Of a DNA stretch of 37,067 nt, positions 24,207 through 33,600 are shown one piece after another. A program made the position numbers and the translations under genes. The stretch covers positions 91,685-128,751 of the forward strand of contig MEKR01000164.1 in the NCBI GenBank assembly GCA_001767035.1, read 5' to 3'. How positions within the stretch are numbered: position 1 is the stretch's first letter; every line of letters begins with the position of its first letter. Origin of the DNA: Acidobacteria bacterium RIFCSPLOWO2_02_FULL_61_28. Its GTDB lineage: Bacteria; Acidobacteriota; Terriglobia; 2-12-FULL-54-10. The notes beneath the pieces were generated by a model that had not been told where the DNA came from, did not search any database, and saw only the letters and a list, made by a program, of their open reading frames with translations.

Positions 24207-25307
24207 ATGGGGAGACGCGCTCATCGAAGCTGCGAGGGTGGATTGCCTGTAACCAATGACACCGTAGTGAGAACCATCGAGTGGACTCCCGAAGGGGTGG
24301 TATTGCTCGACCAGCGAAAGCTCCCCCGACGCGAGGAGTATCACCTCTGCCGCACATATCAGGAGGTGGCCGAGGCGATTCGCGGCATGATAATTCGGGG
24401 CGCCCCCGCCATCGGCGTGGCGGCCGCAATGGGAATCGCGCTGGGTGTGCGGCAGTCCCCGGCAGCCAGCTTGGATACCCTGAAAGCGGAGTTCCGCGGG
24501 ATTTGCGACACGCTGGCGGCGACCCGGCCCACCGGCGTCAACCTGTTCTGGGCGATTGGCCGCATGCGCCTGTTGTTTGATGACCTGATGGAGCGGCGCG
24601 CGGACCTCTCCGCAATTCGGGCACGGCTGGTAGAAGAAGCCCAGAAGATCAAGGAAGAGGACATCGCCGCCAACCGCGCCTTGGGGGATTACGGAGTTGC
24701 TCTGGTGCCCGCCGGAAAAACCGTGATGACCATCTGCAACGCCGGGGCGCTGGCTACCGCCGGATACGGGACCGCGCTCGGGGTGATCCGCTCAGCAATC
24801 CGCGAAGGGAAGAATGTGGATGTGCTGGCGCTCGAGACCCGGCCGTTCCTGCAAGGCGCGCGGCTGACTGCTTGGGAACTCCAACGAGACCGCATCCCTA
24901 CGACGCTCATCACCGACAACATGGCGGGCCACTTTCTCCACTCCGGGCGCATTGGCTGCGTTGTCGTCGGCGCAGACCGGATCGCCGCCAATGGGGACGT
25001 TGCCAACAAGATCGGCACCTATACGGTGGCAGTCCTGGCCAAGGAGAACGGCGTTCCTTTCTACGTGGCTGCTCCGCTCTCGACCGTGGACCTGAACATT
25101 CCCTCCGGGGACTCCATCCCCATCGAGGAGCGGCCGGCGGCAGAAGTCACTGAAATTCAGGGCGTTCCGATCGCGCCGGCGGGCATTGCCGTCAGCAATC
25201 CTGCCTTTGACGTTACGCCGAACTCCTACGTGTCGGCTATCATTACCGAGCGCGGCGTGGCCAGGCCCCCTTACACGGAAAGCCTGCGTCAACTGAAACA
25301 ACGGTGA
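24207..25307 (+). CDS. mtnA: S-methyl-5-thioribose-1-phosphate isomerase (methionine salvage)
   Basis: It converts 5-methylthioribose-1-phosphate to the ribulose form in the methionine salvage pathway. Family blocks are [40 protein letters not shown] (catalytic Cys), [44 protein letters not shown] (catalytic Asp) and [11 protein letters not shown]. The track start gives 366 aa; the first 12 residues ([12 protein letters not shown]) look foreign. A TTG at 24243 with GAGGG upstream, or the GTG at 24267 opening [10 protein letters not shown], would give the usual length of about 345-355. No other mtn genes are in the window. It is cytoplasmic and probably co-transcribed with the two genes upstream. 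Confidence 0.93.
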   Translation: MGRRAHRSCEGGLPVTNDTVVRTIEWTPEGVVLLDQRKLPRREEYHLCRTYQEVAEAIRGMIIRGAPAIGVAAAMGIALGVRQSPAASLDTLKAEFRGICDTLAATRPTGVNLFWAIGRMRLLFDDLMERRADLSAIRARLVEEAQKIKEEDIAANRALGDYGVALVPAGKTVMTICNAGALATAGYGTALGVIRSAIREGKNVDVLALETRPFLQGARLTAWELQRDRIPTTLITDNMAGHFLHSGRIGCVVVGADRIAANGDVANKIGTYTVAVLAKENGVPFYVAAPLSTVDLNIPSGDSIPIEERPAAEVTEIQGVPIAPAGIAVSNPAFDVTPNSYVSAIITERGVARPPYTESLRQLKQR

Positions 25308-25433
25308 CGGGCGGCTCCGCCTTCGAGTTACCTTAACTGGGGCTTCTGAGCCTTATCTTTCAAGTGACTGCCAAGTTGTATTTGCCGATGATTTTTTCTA
25401 AAAAGTAATTTATCTTAATCCTGGGAAAGTTGT

Positions 25434-25461
25434 TTGGAATCAGCGCCTCGTTTGGTATGCT
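25434..25461 (+). promoter_or_regulatory. Candidate promoter of the OmpA-family gene
   Basis: TTGGAA (25434-25439) and TATGCT (25456-25461) are spaced by 16 nt, about 78 nt before the start codon, in an otherwise gene-free gap. The region just upstream is AT-rich (TTTTTTCTAAAAAG), which might act as an UP element. Confidence 0.35.
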
Positions 25462-25538
25462 GGTAGCCTGCCGTCACCAGGCAGTGCGCAGGAGCCAATT
25501 GGGGAAGCTCCGTGCGATTCCAGTGCCAGGAGGGTTTC

Positions 25539-27734
25539 ATGTTCAAGAGCCGGATGCCGATCTTTTTACTTTGCGGATTTCTGCTGGGTGTCGTGGGAGC
25601 GCACGGACAGGCACAACAGCCGGAACAGCGTTTCCTCGGGCCGACGGCCAGCCTTCATGGCAACACCGGCCTGTGGAACGTCGTAAGCCCCCAGACGCTG
25701 GCTCCGGGCAACGTAGCTTTTTCGGTCTGGTATGACCGCATTGCCCGGGATCCGGGAGCCTTGACCATCAGCACGGTGGGCGTGGGTGGGGCCGTGGGTC
25801 TGAATAGTTGGCTCGAAGTGGGGGCCAACTTCGACATCAACCGCCGCATCTTGATGCGCCATTTCGAGCACCTGAGTCTCGGCCAGCAGTCCCTCGGCTT
25901 TTTTGGCAATCATGCTCCCGGCGCTGCTCCAACACTCGGTGAACTGGCGGCGGGCAGCACGCTCCTTCCGCAGTTGCGTTCTCCGGCCACTCGCACGGGC
26001 GCTTTGACGGGCGCGGCAGGATATTACAATGAGTTCCCCTTTGTCAGCGGCATCCAGGGCAACGGCGTAGGCCCGGTCACGCTCGGGCTGAAAATTAATA
26101 TTTTCGCGGAATCCAAAGGCGACCCGGTGGCCTTGGGTGTCTATACGTATGCCACCATCCCGACCCACCGATCCGCCAAGTATCTCCTGTTCCGGCCCAC
26201 ACAGACCGGCGATTGGCAATTTGGTTCCGATGTGCTGGTAAGCAAGAGTATTCGGAATGCCGCCCGTTTGTTTTGGAATGTCGGCTTCCGCCGCCTCCAA
26301 AGCCCCGACAACGGACGGATCGTTCTTCTCTCCGATGTCGTGCCGATCCGCATGGGCTTGGTGGCGCCTCTAGCCACTCGGGTGCAGTTTGTGGCCGAAG
26401 GCACCGCCGATCTGTTTGTCGGCGCCCGGACGCCGAATACATCCTTCGGCGCCGAAGATCCGGTGGATATCGCGTTGGGATTCCGAGCTTTCTTGAACCG
26501 CAATATGCATCTGAGCGCTGGCTACCGCCGAAATGTCAACCAGGGCGGGAGCGACAAGAACGGGTTCGTGGTCCTGCTGGGGTACAACTACGGCCCGCCG
26601 CCCGTGGAAGTTCTTCCGACGCCCCCGAGCCTGACCTGCACCGCGGATCCGGCGGAGGTTCTGGCCGGGCAGACTGTTCGCCTCTCCGCCCAGGGCGTGT
26701 CCTCGACCGGCGCGGCGCTCACCTATACGTGGAGCACGACCGGCGGGACCATCGAAGGGAGCGGGCCTGCCGTCACTCTCCGCACGGATAATCTGGCTGC
26801 GGGAACCTATACGGCTACCGTGCGGGCTTCCGAAGCGAGCGGCGTGTCGGCCGATTGCAGCACACGGGTCACCGTGCGCCAGCCTCCGCCTCCGCCGCCA
26901 CCTCCGGCACGGCCTCCGACGGTGAGCCTCCGGGTAGATCGGCCTCGGGTTCAGGTCGGCGAGATTGTGAATGCTATCGCGACGGCGAACAGCCCGGACA
27001 ACCGCCCGCTGACGTATCAATGGACGGTAACGCCGCGAGGCCAGGTGCAGGGCACGGGCGCCAACGTTCGGATAGACACCACGGGCTTGCAGCCGGGTAA
27101 CTACACCGTGAGCGTTCGCGTGACCGACGACCGGAACCTGAGCGCCGAGGCTGCGGCTCAGTTTGCCGTGGACGCGCCGCCGCCCCCGCCGCCCCCGCCG
27201 CAAGTCTCCAAGCTCGATGAGTGCTTGTTCCGGCGGAATTCCGCGCGGGTGGACAACGTTTGCAAAGCCAAGCTTGACAACGCGGCGCTGCGCCTTCAAA
27301 GCGAGGCCGACGCCACACTCACCATCGTCGGTTTCGCCGAGAACAACGAAGCCAATGCGGCACGCCTTGCCCAGAACCGAGCCAACAACGTTCAGACCTA
27401 CCTCACGCGGGACAAGGGGATTGCCGCGGCTCGCCTGAATGTCCGAACCGGCACGGGGGCCCGCGGAGCCGAGTACCGCCGGGTGGACCTCCACCTGGTG
27501 CCGCGCGGCGCCACCTTCACTGGCGCTCGCGTTTTCCCCAGCCTCCGGGAGACTCCGGTGATGGCAGCCGATCGCGGGGCGGCTTCGCCCCCAGCGGCCA
27601 AGGTTGCGGCTCCGGTCGCGGGAGTAACAGCCCGAGTGGCCCCGCCGAAGCCAAGTTCCGGCGGGGTTAATTCACCTCAAGCCGCACTGCAACGGTCAGA
27701 TGTGAAACGGATCATTCTGGCGAGGACCCGGTGA
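25539..27734 (+). CDS. OmpA-family outer-membrane protein with two Ig/PKD-like domains (731 aa)
   Basis: The start is set at MFKSRMPIFLLC because AGGAGGG lies 4-5 nt upstream and a signal peptide follows at once (cleavage near AHG-QAQQ). Residues about 20-365 form a probable beta-barrel with many alternating aromatic strands (VAFSVWYDRIAR, HLSAGYRRNVNQGG). Two Ig/PKD-like domains follow (VLAGQTVRLSAQG...; VQVGEIVNAIATANSP), joined by proline runs PPPPPPP. The C-terminus is an OmpA-like peptidoglycan-binding domain (RRNSARVDNVCKAKLDNAAL...ENNEANAARLAQNRANNVQTYL). It probably links outer membrane and cell wall. Its last 70 residues are Ala/Pro-rich and disordered. Confidence 0.82.
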   Translation: MFKSRMPIFLLCGFLLGVVGAHGQAQQPEQRFLGPTASLHGNTGLWNVVSPQTLAPGNVAFSVWYDRIARDPGALTISTVGVGGAVGLNSWLEVGANFDINRRILMRHFEHLSLGQQSLGFFGNHAPGAAPTLGELAAGSTLLPQLRSPATRTGALTGAAGYYNEFPFVSGIQGNGVGPVTLGLKINIFAESKGDPVALGVYTYATIPTHRSAKYLLFRPTQTGDWQFGSDVLVSKSIRNAARLFWNVGFRRLQSPDNGRIVLLSDVVPIRMGLVAPLATRVQFVAEGTADLFVGARTPNTSFGAEDPVDIALGFRAFLNRNMHLSAGYRRNVNQGGSDKNGFVVLLGYNYGPPPVEVLPTPPSLTCTADPAEVLAGQTVRLSAQGVSSTGAALTYTWSTTGGTIEGSGPAVTLRTDNLAAGTYTATVRASEASGVSADCSTRVTVRQPPPPPPPPARPPTVSLRVDRPRVQVGEIVNAIATANSPDNRPLTYQWTVTPRGQVQGTGANVRIDTTGLQPGNYTVSVRVTDDRNLSAEAAAQFAVDAPPPPPPPPQVSKLDECLFRRNSARVDNVCKAKLDNAALRLQSEADATLTIVGFAENNEANAARLAQNRANNVQTYLTRDKGIAAARLNVRTGTGARGAEYRRVDLHLVPRGATFTGARVFPSLRETPVMAADRGAASPPAAKVAAPVAGVTARVAPPKPSSGGVNSPQAALQRSDVKRIILARTR

Positions 27735-27779
27735 TCGCTTGGGTCTGGAGAGTTTTGTTGAAGCTCCAGGACGAATGTA

Positions 27780-28013
27780 ATGAAGACCTACATCTTTCCC
27801 GTCGTGCTTGAACAGGAAGAGGACGGGAGATGGAGTGCCTGGATAGAGGCTTTGCCGGGCTGCACGGCGTGGGGCCACAACAAGGCAGAGGCCCTGCAAG
27901 CAATCAAAGATGCAGCGGAAGCCTACCTGGAAGACATGGTGGAAGCGGGAGAGGATCTAGCCAAGGAAGGAGTAAGCGTAGTAGAAGCTCCCGTAGTGAC
28001 AATCAGTCGTTGA
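27780..28013 (+). CDS. hicB: HicB-family antitoxin 2 (77 aa)
   Basis: MKTYIFPVVLEQEEDGRWSA followed by LPGCTAWGHNKAEALQAIKD is the characteristic HicB opening and helix, and AAEAYLEDMVEAGEDL completes the fold. AGGA lies about 8 nt before ATG. The stop is 4 nt before the partner hicA start. It belongs to a different HicB subfamily from the one at 21769, so the two modules were acquired independently. The antitoxin appears complete. Confidence 0.88.
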   Translation: MKTYIFPVVLEQEEDGRWSAWIEALPGCTAWGHNKAEALQAIKDAAEAYLEDMVEAGEDLAKEGVSVVEAPVVTISR

Positions 28014-28017
28014 CTTC

Positions 28018-28269
28018 ATGGATTCCCCCGATCCGAGTCACCTCCTCCGGAATGCTCCTGTCCGAGAGTTGATTGCAGCATTGGAACGCGACGGTTTTAC
28101 ATTTCGCCGAAGCAAGGGTTCCGGCAGAGTGTACCGTCACCCGGACGGAAGACGCGTCGTCATCCATTACCACCACTCCGGCGATACACTCCCGCTGGGC
28201 ACTCTCCGAAATGTGCTAAGAGGAGCACGCTGGACCGAGGCGGACCTGCAAAGCCTTGGGATGCTTTAA
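28018..28269 (+). CDS. hicA: HicA-family toxin 2 with substituted active site (83 aa)
   Basis: The protein has the HicA layout: VRELIAALERDGFTFRRSKG, then RVYRHPDGRRVVIHYHHSGD, then LPLGTLRNVLRGARWTEADL. HicA toxins are mRNA interferases using a His in a G-S-H or G-G-H motif directly before the second strand. Here the corresponding residues are KGSGRVY, so the His is Gly (codon GGC). Other histidines in RHPDG and HYHH remain. It may be inactive, or use a different His as some relatives might. The first 14 residues (MDSPDPSHLLRNAP) are longer than usual; the start may be the GTG-like position later. It is coupled to hicB 2. Confidence 0.82.
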   Translation: MDSPDPSHLLRNAPVRELIAALERDGFTFRRSKGSGRVYRHPDGRRVVIHYHHSGDTLPLGTLRNVLRGARWTEADLQSLGML

Positions 28270-28511
28270 TTGCCAGCTCGGCCCAAAAGGACTCTTCTGG
28301 CCCTCGGAAAATCATCTTGCTCGGCGGCCCGGTAATTGCCCGGCGTGGCGATTTTGTATTGCGGCTTCGGATTTAGAGCAGCCAAGCAGCCATTAACACA
28401 AATAAGTAGCCACGGGAGCGCCTCACTGCTGCCATCCCGAGCGCAGCGACCGAGCAGCAAAAACGCCACGAGCAGATTAGCTGCGCACGCAGTCTTCAAG
28501 GAGGGAACCCA

Positions 28512-28964
28512 ATGGAATACACCATTTTTGCTACGCTCCATGAAGAAGCGAATAACGGTTGGGTCTGGCTGTCCCAACCCCACTGGGAGCGGCAGATCAT
28601 TCGGATTCGTAATAGGAAAACTCACAAGAAAGTTTTTTGCGAATAACGCTTAATAGATGACAACTTCAGAAAAATCTACGACAATCGTCTTCAGACGCAG
28701 GGCCTACCAACTATGGGCTCCGAAGAACCCTTGGTGATAAGCGAATGGTATCGCCGCAAGCTCGGCATCGAGAAAACACAGATATCTGTTGACCTTGATG
28801 TCAAGCCCACGTGTTGGTGGCTATGGGCAGCAATTCGCGCTGGGTGGCACCATCCCGATGCAATCGTCCGAATGGCCACTTGGCTTGCGGTGATTTCATG
28901 CTCACTGGGGTTTTTAAGTCTTGCGCTGGCCCTTTGGGCGGCCTGCAATCTCCTTAAGTCGTAA
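28512..28964 (+). pseudogene. Unknown gene interrupted by one in-frame TAA
   Basis: A strong AAGGAGG precedes ATG 28512, which opens MEYTIFATLHEEANNGWVWL and runs 44 codons to TAA at 28644-28646 (...HKKVFCE-stop). The same frame then continues without a break (RLIDDNFRKIYDNRLQTQG) into the track's 83-aa ORF (from 28713, MGSEEPLVISEWYRRKLGI) and a C-terminal membrane segment (WLAVISCSLGFLSLALAL) to the stop at 28964. Together they make one 150-codon gene of uniform style with a single nonsense codon. I do not recognise the family: a soluble N-terminal domain with one C-terminal span. GC is lower than the flanks. It lies 24 nt before another small membrane gene. Confidence 0.7.
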
Positions 28965-28988
28965 CGTTTGCCGAGAAGTGGAGGCCGA

Positions 28989-29318
28989 GTGCGTTTCAAC
29001 AAAAGGCAAAAGGCTGTTCTTCTTGCAGGAACCCTTGCTGCACTGGTCATCGGTATTTACCCACCATGGATTCTGAGTGGGTCTCTTGAGGAGAATTATG
29101 CTCCGGTCCAAGTCTCACTGGGCTATGGATTGATTTTTGTCCCTCCAATTGCCGACGCCGAAAAGATCAAAAAGGTTGGTTTTACGCACGACTCCATCCT
29201 AGAAGCAGTCTTAGCAAGCAAGGAGGGCGTAAGCCTGGACACGGCTCGACTCGGAACCGAATGGATAACGCTTATAGTGGTAGTAATCGGTTTGTTGCTA
29301 TATCTAAACGACGAATGA
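28989..29318 (+). CDS. Small two-span membrane protein (109 aa)
   Basis: The GTG at 28989, with GGAGG 4 nt upstream, gives MRFNKRQKAVLLAGTLAALV; the track's start seven codons earlier overlaps that ribosome-binding site. One span follows immediately and includes IYPPWI. A soluble loop of about 55 residues comes next (VPPIADAEKIKKVGFTHDS...), then a second span (LIVVVIGLLLYLND) at the C-terminus. Small membrane proteins with this 'KRQK...YPPW' opening recur as hypothetical proteins in diverse bacteria, often in accessory regions. The function is unknown. It follows the nonsense-broken gene and probably formed an operon with it. Confidence 0.65.
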   Translation: MRFNKRQKAVLLAGTLAALVIGIYPPWILSGSLEENYAPVQVSLGYGLIFVPPIADAEKIKKVGFTHDSILEAVLASKEGVSLDTARLGTEWITLIVVVIGLLLYLNDE

Positions 29319-29431
29319 CGAGGGCTAGGCTCAACCTTCGAAGCTAGGTTGGAATAGCTGGAATAAAAGGTTTAGTCTGGATCGCTGCTATCTGGCGGAG
29401 TTCGAGCGAGAGATGGGCTTGTAAGGAAAGA

Positions 29432-30199
29432 TCACCTTCCACGCGATGGAGTCTCAGAGGCCCCGAACAGATCCACTCCCTTCTTCCCGTTCACAAATCG
29501 CCACAACGTGTCGTAGCGGTCCGGCGGCAAGGATTCCTTCAACTGGAACTGATAGACGCGGCGCGAGGCGTAGTGGAATTTCTGCTGCTCGTGGGTGGTG
29601 AGCGTCAGGTCGTAGAGGCCGGACGACGAAACGCTCTCCAAATCCTCGTAGCGCCAGGTTCGGTTCCCGCCCTTCTCGTCGGACTGAAGGACAACCCATC
29701 GCTCGGTGAACAACAGCCGCCCTTGTCGGCCCTTCAAGACGCCGAGGTGCTTGACGGGGAACTCGTATCGAACTTCGCCGAGGTCCGCAATCCGCAACCC
29801 GGCGGCAATCGGCCGGCGCGTGCGGGCGCGGAGGAAGTCATAGACTTCCAGCGGAGTCGGTTCGCCATCCGTCCAGGTAAACTCGAACACCTTGTCTGCC
29901 CCCAGCCGCCACTTGCGGTCTTCGTACGTGATTACTTTCAGCCGCTGCCCATCTTCCACTTGAAACTGCTGCACCTCTTCGTAAGTCCAGTTACGGGCGT
30001 CCTTCGTATGAGTGGTTTCGTACCGCACGCCCTGGTCATCGAGCGTCACGGTGCCGGAGCAACTCCCCCAGCCGTGATCGTGACGGACGTTCAGCAGCAG
30101 CGGGCTTTGTGCTGGAAGAGAGATGGCTCCTTGGACCAAAACGGCAATCAAGAAAATCGTCCCGGTGACCCACGATCGGATTTTGCGGCTCTTCTTCAT
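29432..30199 (-). CDS. Exported hypothetical protein (255 aa)
   Basis: The start is ATG 30197-30199 (MKKSRKIRSWVTGTIFLIAV), a clear signal peptide with cleavage near LPAQS; the track's 31 extra residues overlap the upstream gene out of frame. The mature part is beta-rich with two similar halves (HDHGWGSCSGTVTLDDQGVR...; LGVLKGRQGRLLFTERWVVL), each followed by a WTYEE or WRYED segment, suggesting a duplicated PH-like or lipocalin-like strand module. No family recognised. Its ATGA overlaps the end of the 160-aa gene by 4 nt, so it is translationally coupled and is the last gene of the metal-efflux operon. Confidence 0.7.
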   Translation of the reverse strand: MKKSRKIRSWVTGTIFLIAVLVQGAISLPAQSPLLLNVRHDHGWGSCSGTVTLDDQGVRYETTHTKDARNWTYEEVQQFQVEDGQRLKVITYEDRKWRLGADKVFEFTWTDGEPTPLEVYDFLRARTRRPIAAGLRIADLGEVRYEFPVKHLGVLKGRQGRLLFTERWVVLQSDEKGGNRTWRYEDLESVSSSGLYDLTLTTHEQQKFHYASRRVYQFQLKESLPPDRYDTLWRFVNGKKGVDLFGASETPSRGR

Positions 30200-30678
30200 A
30201 TCGAATTCCCCACCTTGTTTCCCGCTATGGGCGCCCACCGCCCCTCCCGAGCGCCCAGCTCGCGCAAGCGTTGCTTCATTTCCTTCAGGCACCGGGTCTC
30301 ACACTCATCCACCGGGCGTTCGTAGCCTTCCCGGTGGGTGATCTTGATCGCCAGGACCACGTCCGGGCGCTCGCCTCGTTTCCGATCATAGTGAATCGCT
30401 TGATCGTAGATTCCCAGGTCTGACCGGGAGGGCCGGTATTCCTGCGGCAGAACGCCCTCGGCGATCGTTTGGAGAGCGTGAAAGACACGCAGGCAGTGAT
30501 CGCAACCCGGCGAGGGATGTTCCACCCAAGGCTCGTGAGTTCCGTAAAGCTCCAGATCAAACCCAACCTGCCTTCTTTCCTGTTTCACATAGGCATATTC
30601 CGGCGAGACCTCCCAACACACCCGGAACTGTCTCACCAAGTCGGTTAACGATTTCGTATTGTTCTCAACCGTACCCAT
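30196..30678 (-). CDS. Cys-rich hypothetical protein in the metal-efflux operon (160 aa)
   Basis: AGGAGG lies 5 nt before ATG 30676-30678, only 8 nt beyond the RND pump stop, so it is part of that operon. The protein is soluble, without signal peptide, and contains CDHC (about residue 59) and CETRC (about 124), both with nearby acidic residues and histidines. It might hold a metal or redox centre; in a Cu/Ag-type efflux operon that would suit a sensor or chaperone, but this is inference. No known domain is visible. It overlaps the exported protein gene by 4 nt. Confidence 0.7.
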   Translation of the reverse strand: MGTVENNTKSLTDLVRQFRVCWEVSPEYAYVKQERRQVGFDLELYGTHEPWVEHPSPGCDHCLRVFHALQTIAEGVLPQEYRPSRSDLGIYDQAIHYDRKRGERPDVVLAIKITHREGYERPVDECETRCLKEMKQRLRELGAREGRWAPIAGNKVGNSI

Positions 30679-30686
30679 AGGACCTC

Positions 30687-33600
30687 CTATTCGGCCGTCG
30701 GCAACCCCTTTGCCCGGCCGAGTTCATGCTTCACTTCCCCATGCCATTTCCAAATCGTGTACACCGGCGGATAGACGATGAGTTCCATGATGAAGGAGGT
30801 CAGGATGCCTCCGATCATGGGAGCGGCGATGCGCTTCATCACGTCGGCGCCGGTTCCGGCGGACCACATGATGGGAAGCAGTCCCATCAACATGACCGCC
30901 ACCGTCATCACCTTGGGGCGCACGCGCTGGACCGCGCCGTGCAGGACCGCTTCCCGCAGGTCGGCCCAACTCTTCATCCGGCCCTGCTGGCGCATCTCCT
31001 CATACGCCAGATCGAGATAGAGCAGCATGAAGACCCCGGTCTCGGCGTCCACGCCCATCAACGCGATCAACCCCACCCAGACCCCGATGCTCATGTTGTA
31101 GCCGAGATAGTAAAGCAGCCAGATAGCGCCCACCGCCGAGAACGGCACCGCCAGCAGAACGATCAGCGTCTTCGCCGTGGAGCGGGTATTCAAATAGAGC
31201 AAGAGGAAAACGACGAAGAGGGTGAGCGGGACAACCACCCGGAGCCGCTCTTCCGCCCGCTGCTTGTACTCGTACTGGCCGGTCCAGGTCAGCGTGTAAC
31301 CGGGAGGCAGCGCGAGCCTCGCCGCCACCGTTCGTTGCAACTCCTGGACGTAGCCGCCCAGGTCGCGTCCCCCCATGTCAATATAGACATAGCCCGCCAG
31401 CAAGCCCCCTTCGTCGCGGATCATGCTGGGGCCAAGCGTGAGCCGGATGTCGGCCAACTGGCCGAGCGGAATTTGCGCGCCGCGCGGCGTGGGAACCAGC
31501 ACGCGCCGGAGCTGCTCCAGGTCATCGCGCAGGCCCCGCTCGTAGCGTACGTTGACAGGATAGCGTTCGCGCCCCTCGATGGTTTGTGTGACGTTCTCGC
31601 CGCCGATGGCCGACTGGATCACGTCCTCCACGTCTCCCACCGTGAGGCCATACCGCGCCGCGGCCACACGGTCCACGCGAATGTCGGTGAAGTAGCCCTG
31701 CGCCACGCGCTCGGCGTAGACGCTGCGCGTGCCGGGCACGGCGCTCACAATCGGCTCGATCTGTTTTCCCAAGCGCTGGATTACTTCCAGGTCCGGCCCG
31801 GCAATCTTGATCCCGACGGCGGTCTTAATGCCCGTGGTCAGCATGTCAATGCGGTTGCGGATGGGCATGGTCCAGACGTTCGGGAAGCCGGGGAACTGGA
31901 GCTTCTGGTCCATCTCCGCGACCAGTTCCTCCATGGAAATCGGCCGGGTTTCCGGCCACACCTGGCGCAAAAAGCCGCGCAGAAACTCCGGCGCCCAATG
32001 GGAATACCACCGCTCGACCGGCACGTGCCGCCATTGCTCTTGCGGCTTGAGCGCCACGGTCGTGTTCACCATGCCCATCGGGGTATTGTCTGTGGCAGTG
32101 TTGGCGCGGCCCGCTGTGCCGAACACGCTCTCCACTTCCGGAAATTGCCGCAGGATGCGGTCCTGAATTTGCACTAGCCGCCCGGCCTCGGTGATGGAGA
32201 GGCCCGGCAGGGCGGTCGGCATGTAGAGGATCGTGCCTTCGTTGAGCGGCGGCATGAATTCCGAACCGAGGCGCAGGAACACCGGCACGGTGCTGGCAAC
32301 GACGGCAATGGCCGCCAGGATGACCAGCCAGCGGAAGCGCAAAGCCATCTCGGCTACCGGCTGATAGGCAGCGATCAGGATGCGGCTGATCGGATGCTTC
32401 GTCTCGTGATGAATCGTTCCGACCGCAACCGAACTGACCACGGCGGACAGCCATCGCGGCCGGAAGCGAAACCGCTCGGCGCGGATGAACAGCAACGACA
32501 GCGCCGGAACCAGCGTAATGGCCAGCACCGCCGCGATCGCCATCGAGAAATTCTTGGTGAAAGCCAGGGGCCGGAACAGCCGCCCCTCCTGGGCTTCGAG
32601 CGTGAAGATGGGGATAAAGGAAACAGCGATCACCAGGAGCGAGAAAAAGCTCGGGCCGCCCACTTCCTGCACGGCCTCGATGATGACCTCGCGGTAAGGG
32701 CGGGGCTTTCCTTCGGCGTCCCAGCGTTCGAGCTTCTTGTGAACTTGCTCGACCACAATAATCGCGGCATCCACCATGGCACCGATGGCAATGGCAATGC
32801 CGCCAAGCGACATGATGTTCGAGGTCACCCCGCTGAACCTCATCGGGATGAACGAGATCATGACGGCGGTAGGGATCGTCAGGATCGGGATCAGGGCGCT
32901 CGGAAGGTGCCAGAGGAACAGCAGGATGATCCCGCTCACGATCAGCAATTCTTCGAGGAGCGTGATCTCCAGCGTATGAATCGAGCGCCGGATCAAGTCC
33001 GAGCGGTCATACGTCGGGACGATGCGGACGCCTTTCGGCAAGGACGACTCGACTTCGCGCAGCTTCGCTTTGACGCCGTCAATCACGTTCAGCGCGTTTT
33101 CGCCGAATCGAACGATGACGATGCCTCCGACGACTTCTCCCTTGCCGTCCATTTCCGCGATGCCGCGCCGCAAATCCGGCCCCAGCGTCACGCGCGCGAC
33201 GTCTTTGACGCGGATGGGCGTGCCCATCGCGTTGGCCGCCACGGCCACCTCCTCAATATCGGAGATGTTGCGGATGTAACCGCGACCGCGCACCATGTAC
33301 TCGCGGCCCGAGAATTCGAGCAGCCGCCCCTCGACGTCGTTGTTGCTGCGCTGGATGTTCTCGACGACCGTTTTCAAGGGAATGCGGTAGGCGGCGAGTT
33401 TGTTGGGGTCCACTTGCACCTGATACTGCTTGACGAAGCCGCCGATGGCGGCCACTTCCGCAACGCCCGGCACCGCCGCCAGCCAGTAGCGCAAGTACCA
33501 ATCCTGCAGGCTCCGAAGCTGGGCCAGGTTGTGTTCGCCGGTTTCATCCACCAGCGCGTACTCAAAGACCCAGCCGACGCCGGTGGCGTCGGGCCCGAGC

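Noticed and set aside
28644-28646. Recoding of the in-frame stop as selenocysteine
   Set aside because: The codon is TAA, not TGA; a nonsense mutation is the simpler reading.
28266-28653. Two overlapping ORFs (119 aa minus, 105 aa plus) near 28.3-28.6 kb
   Set aside because: Neither has a ribosome-binding site; both overlap the start of the well-supported broken gene at 28512.
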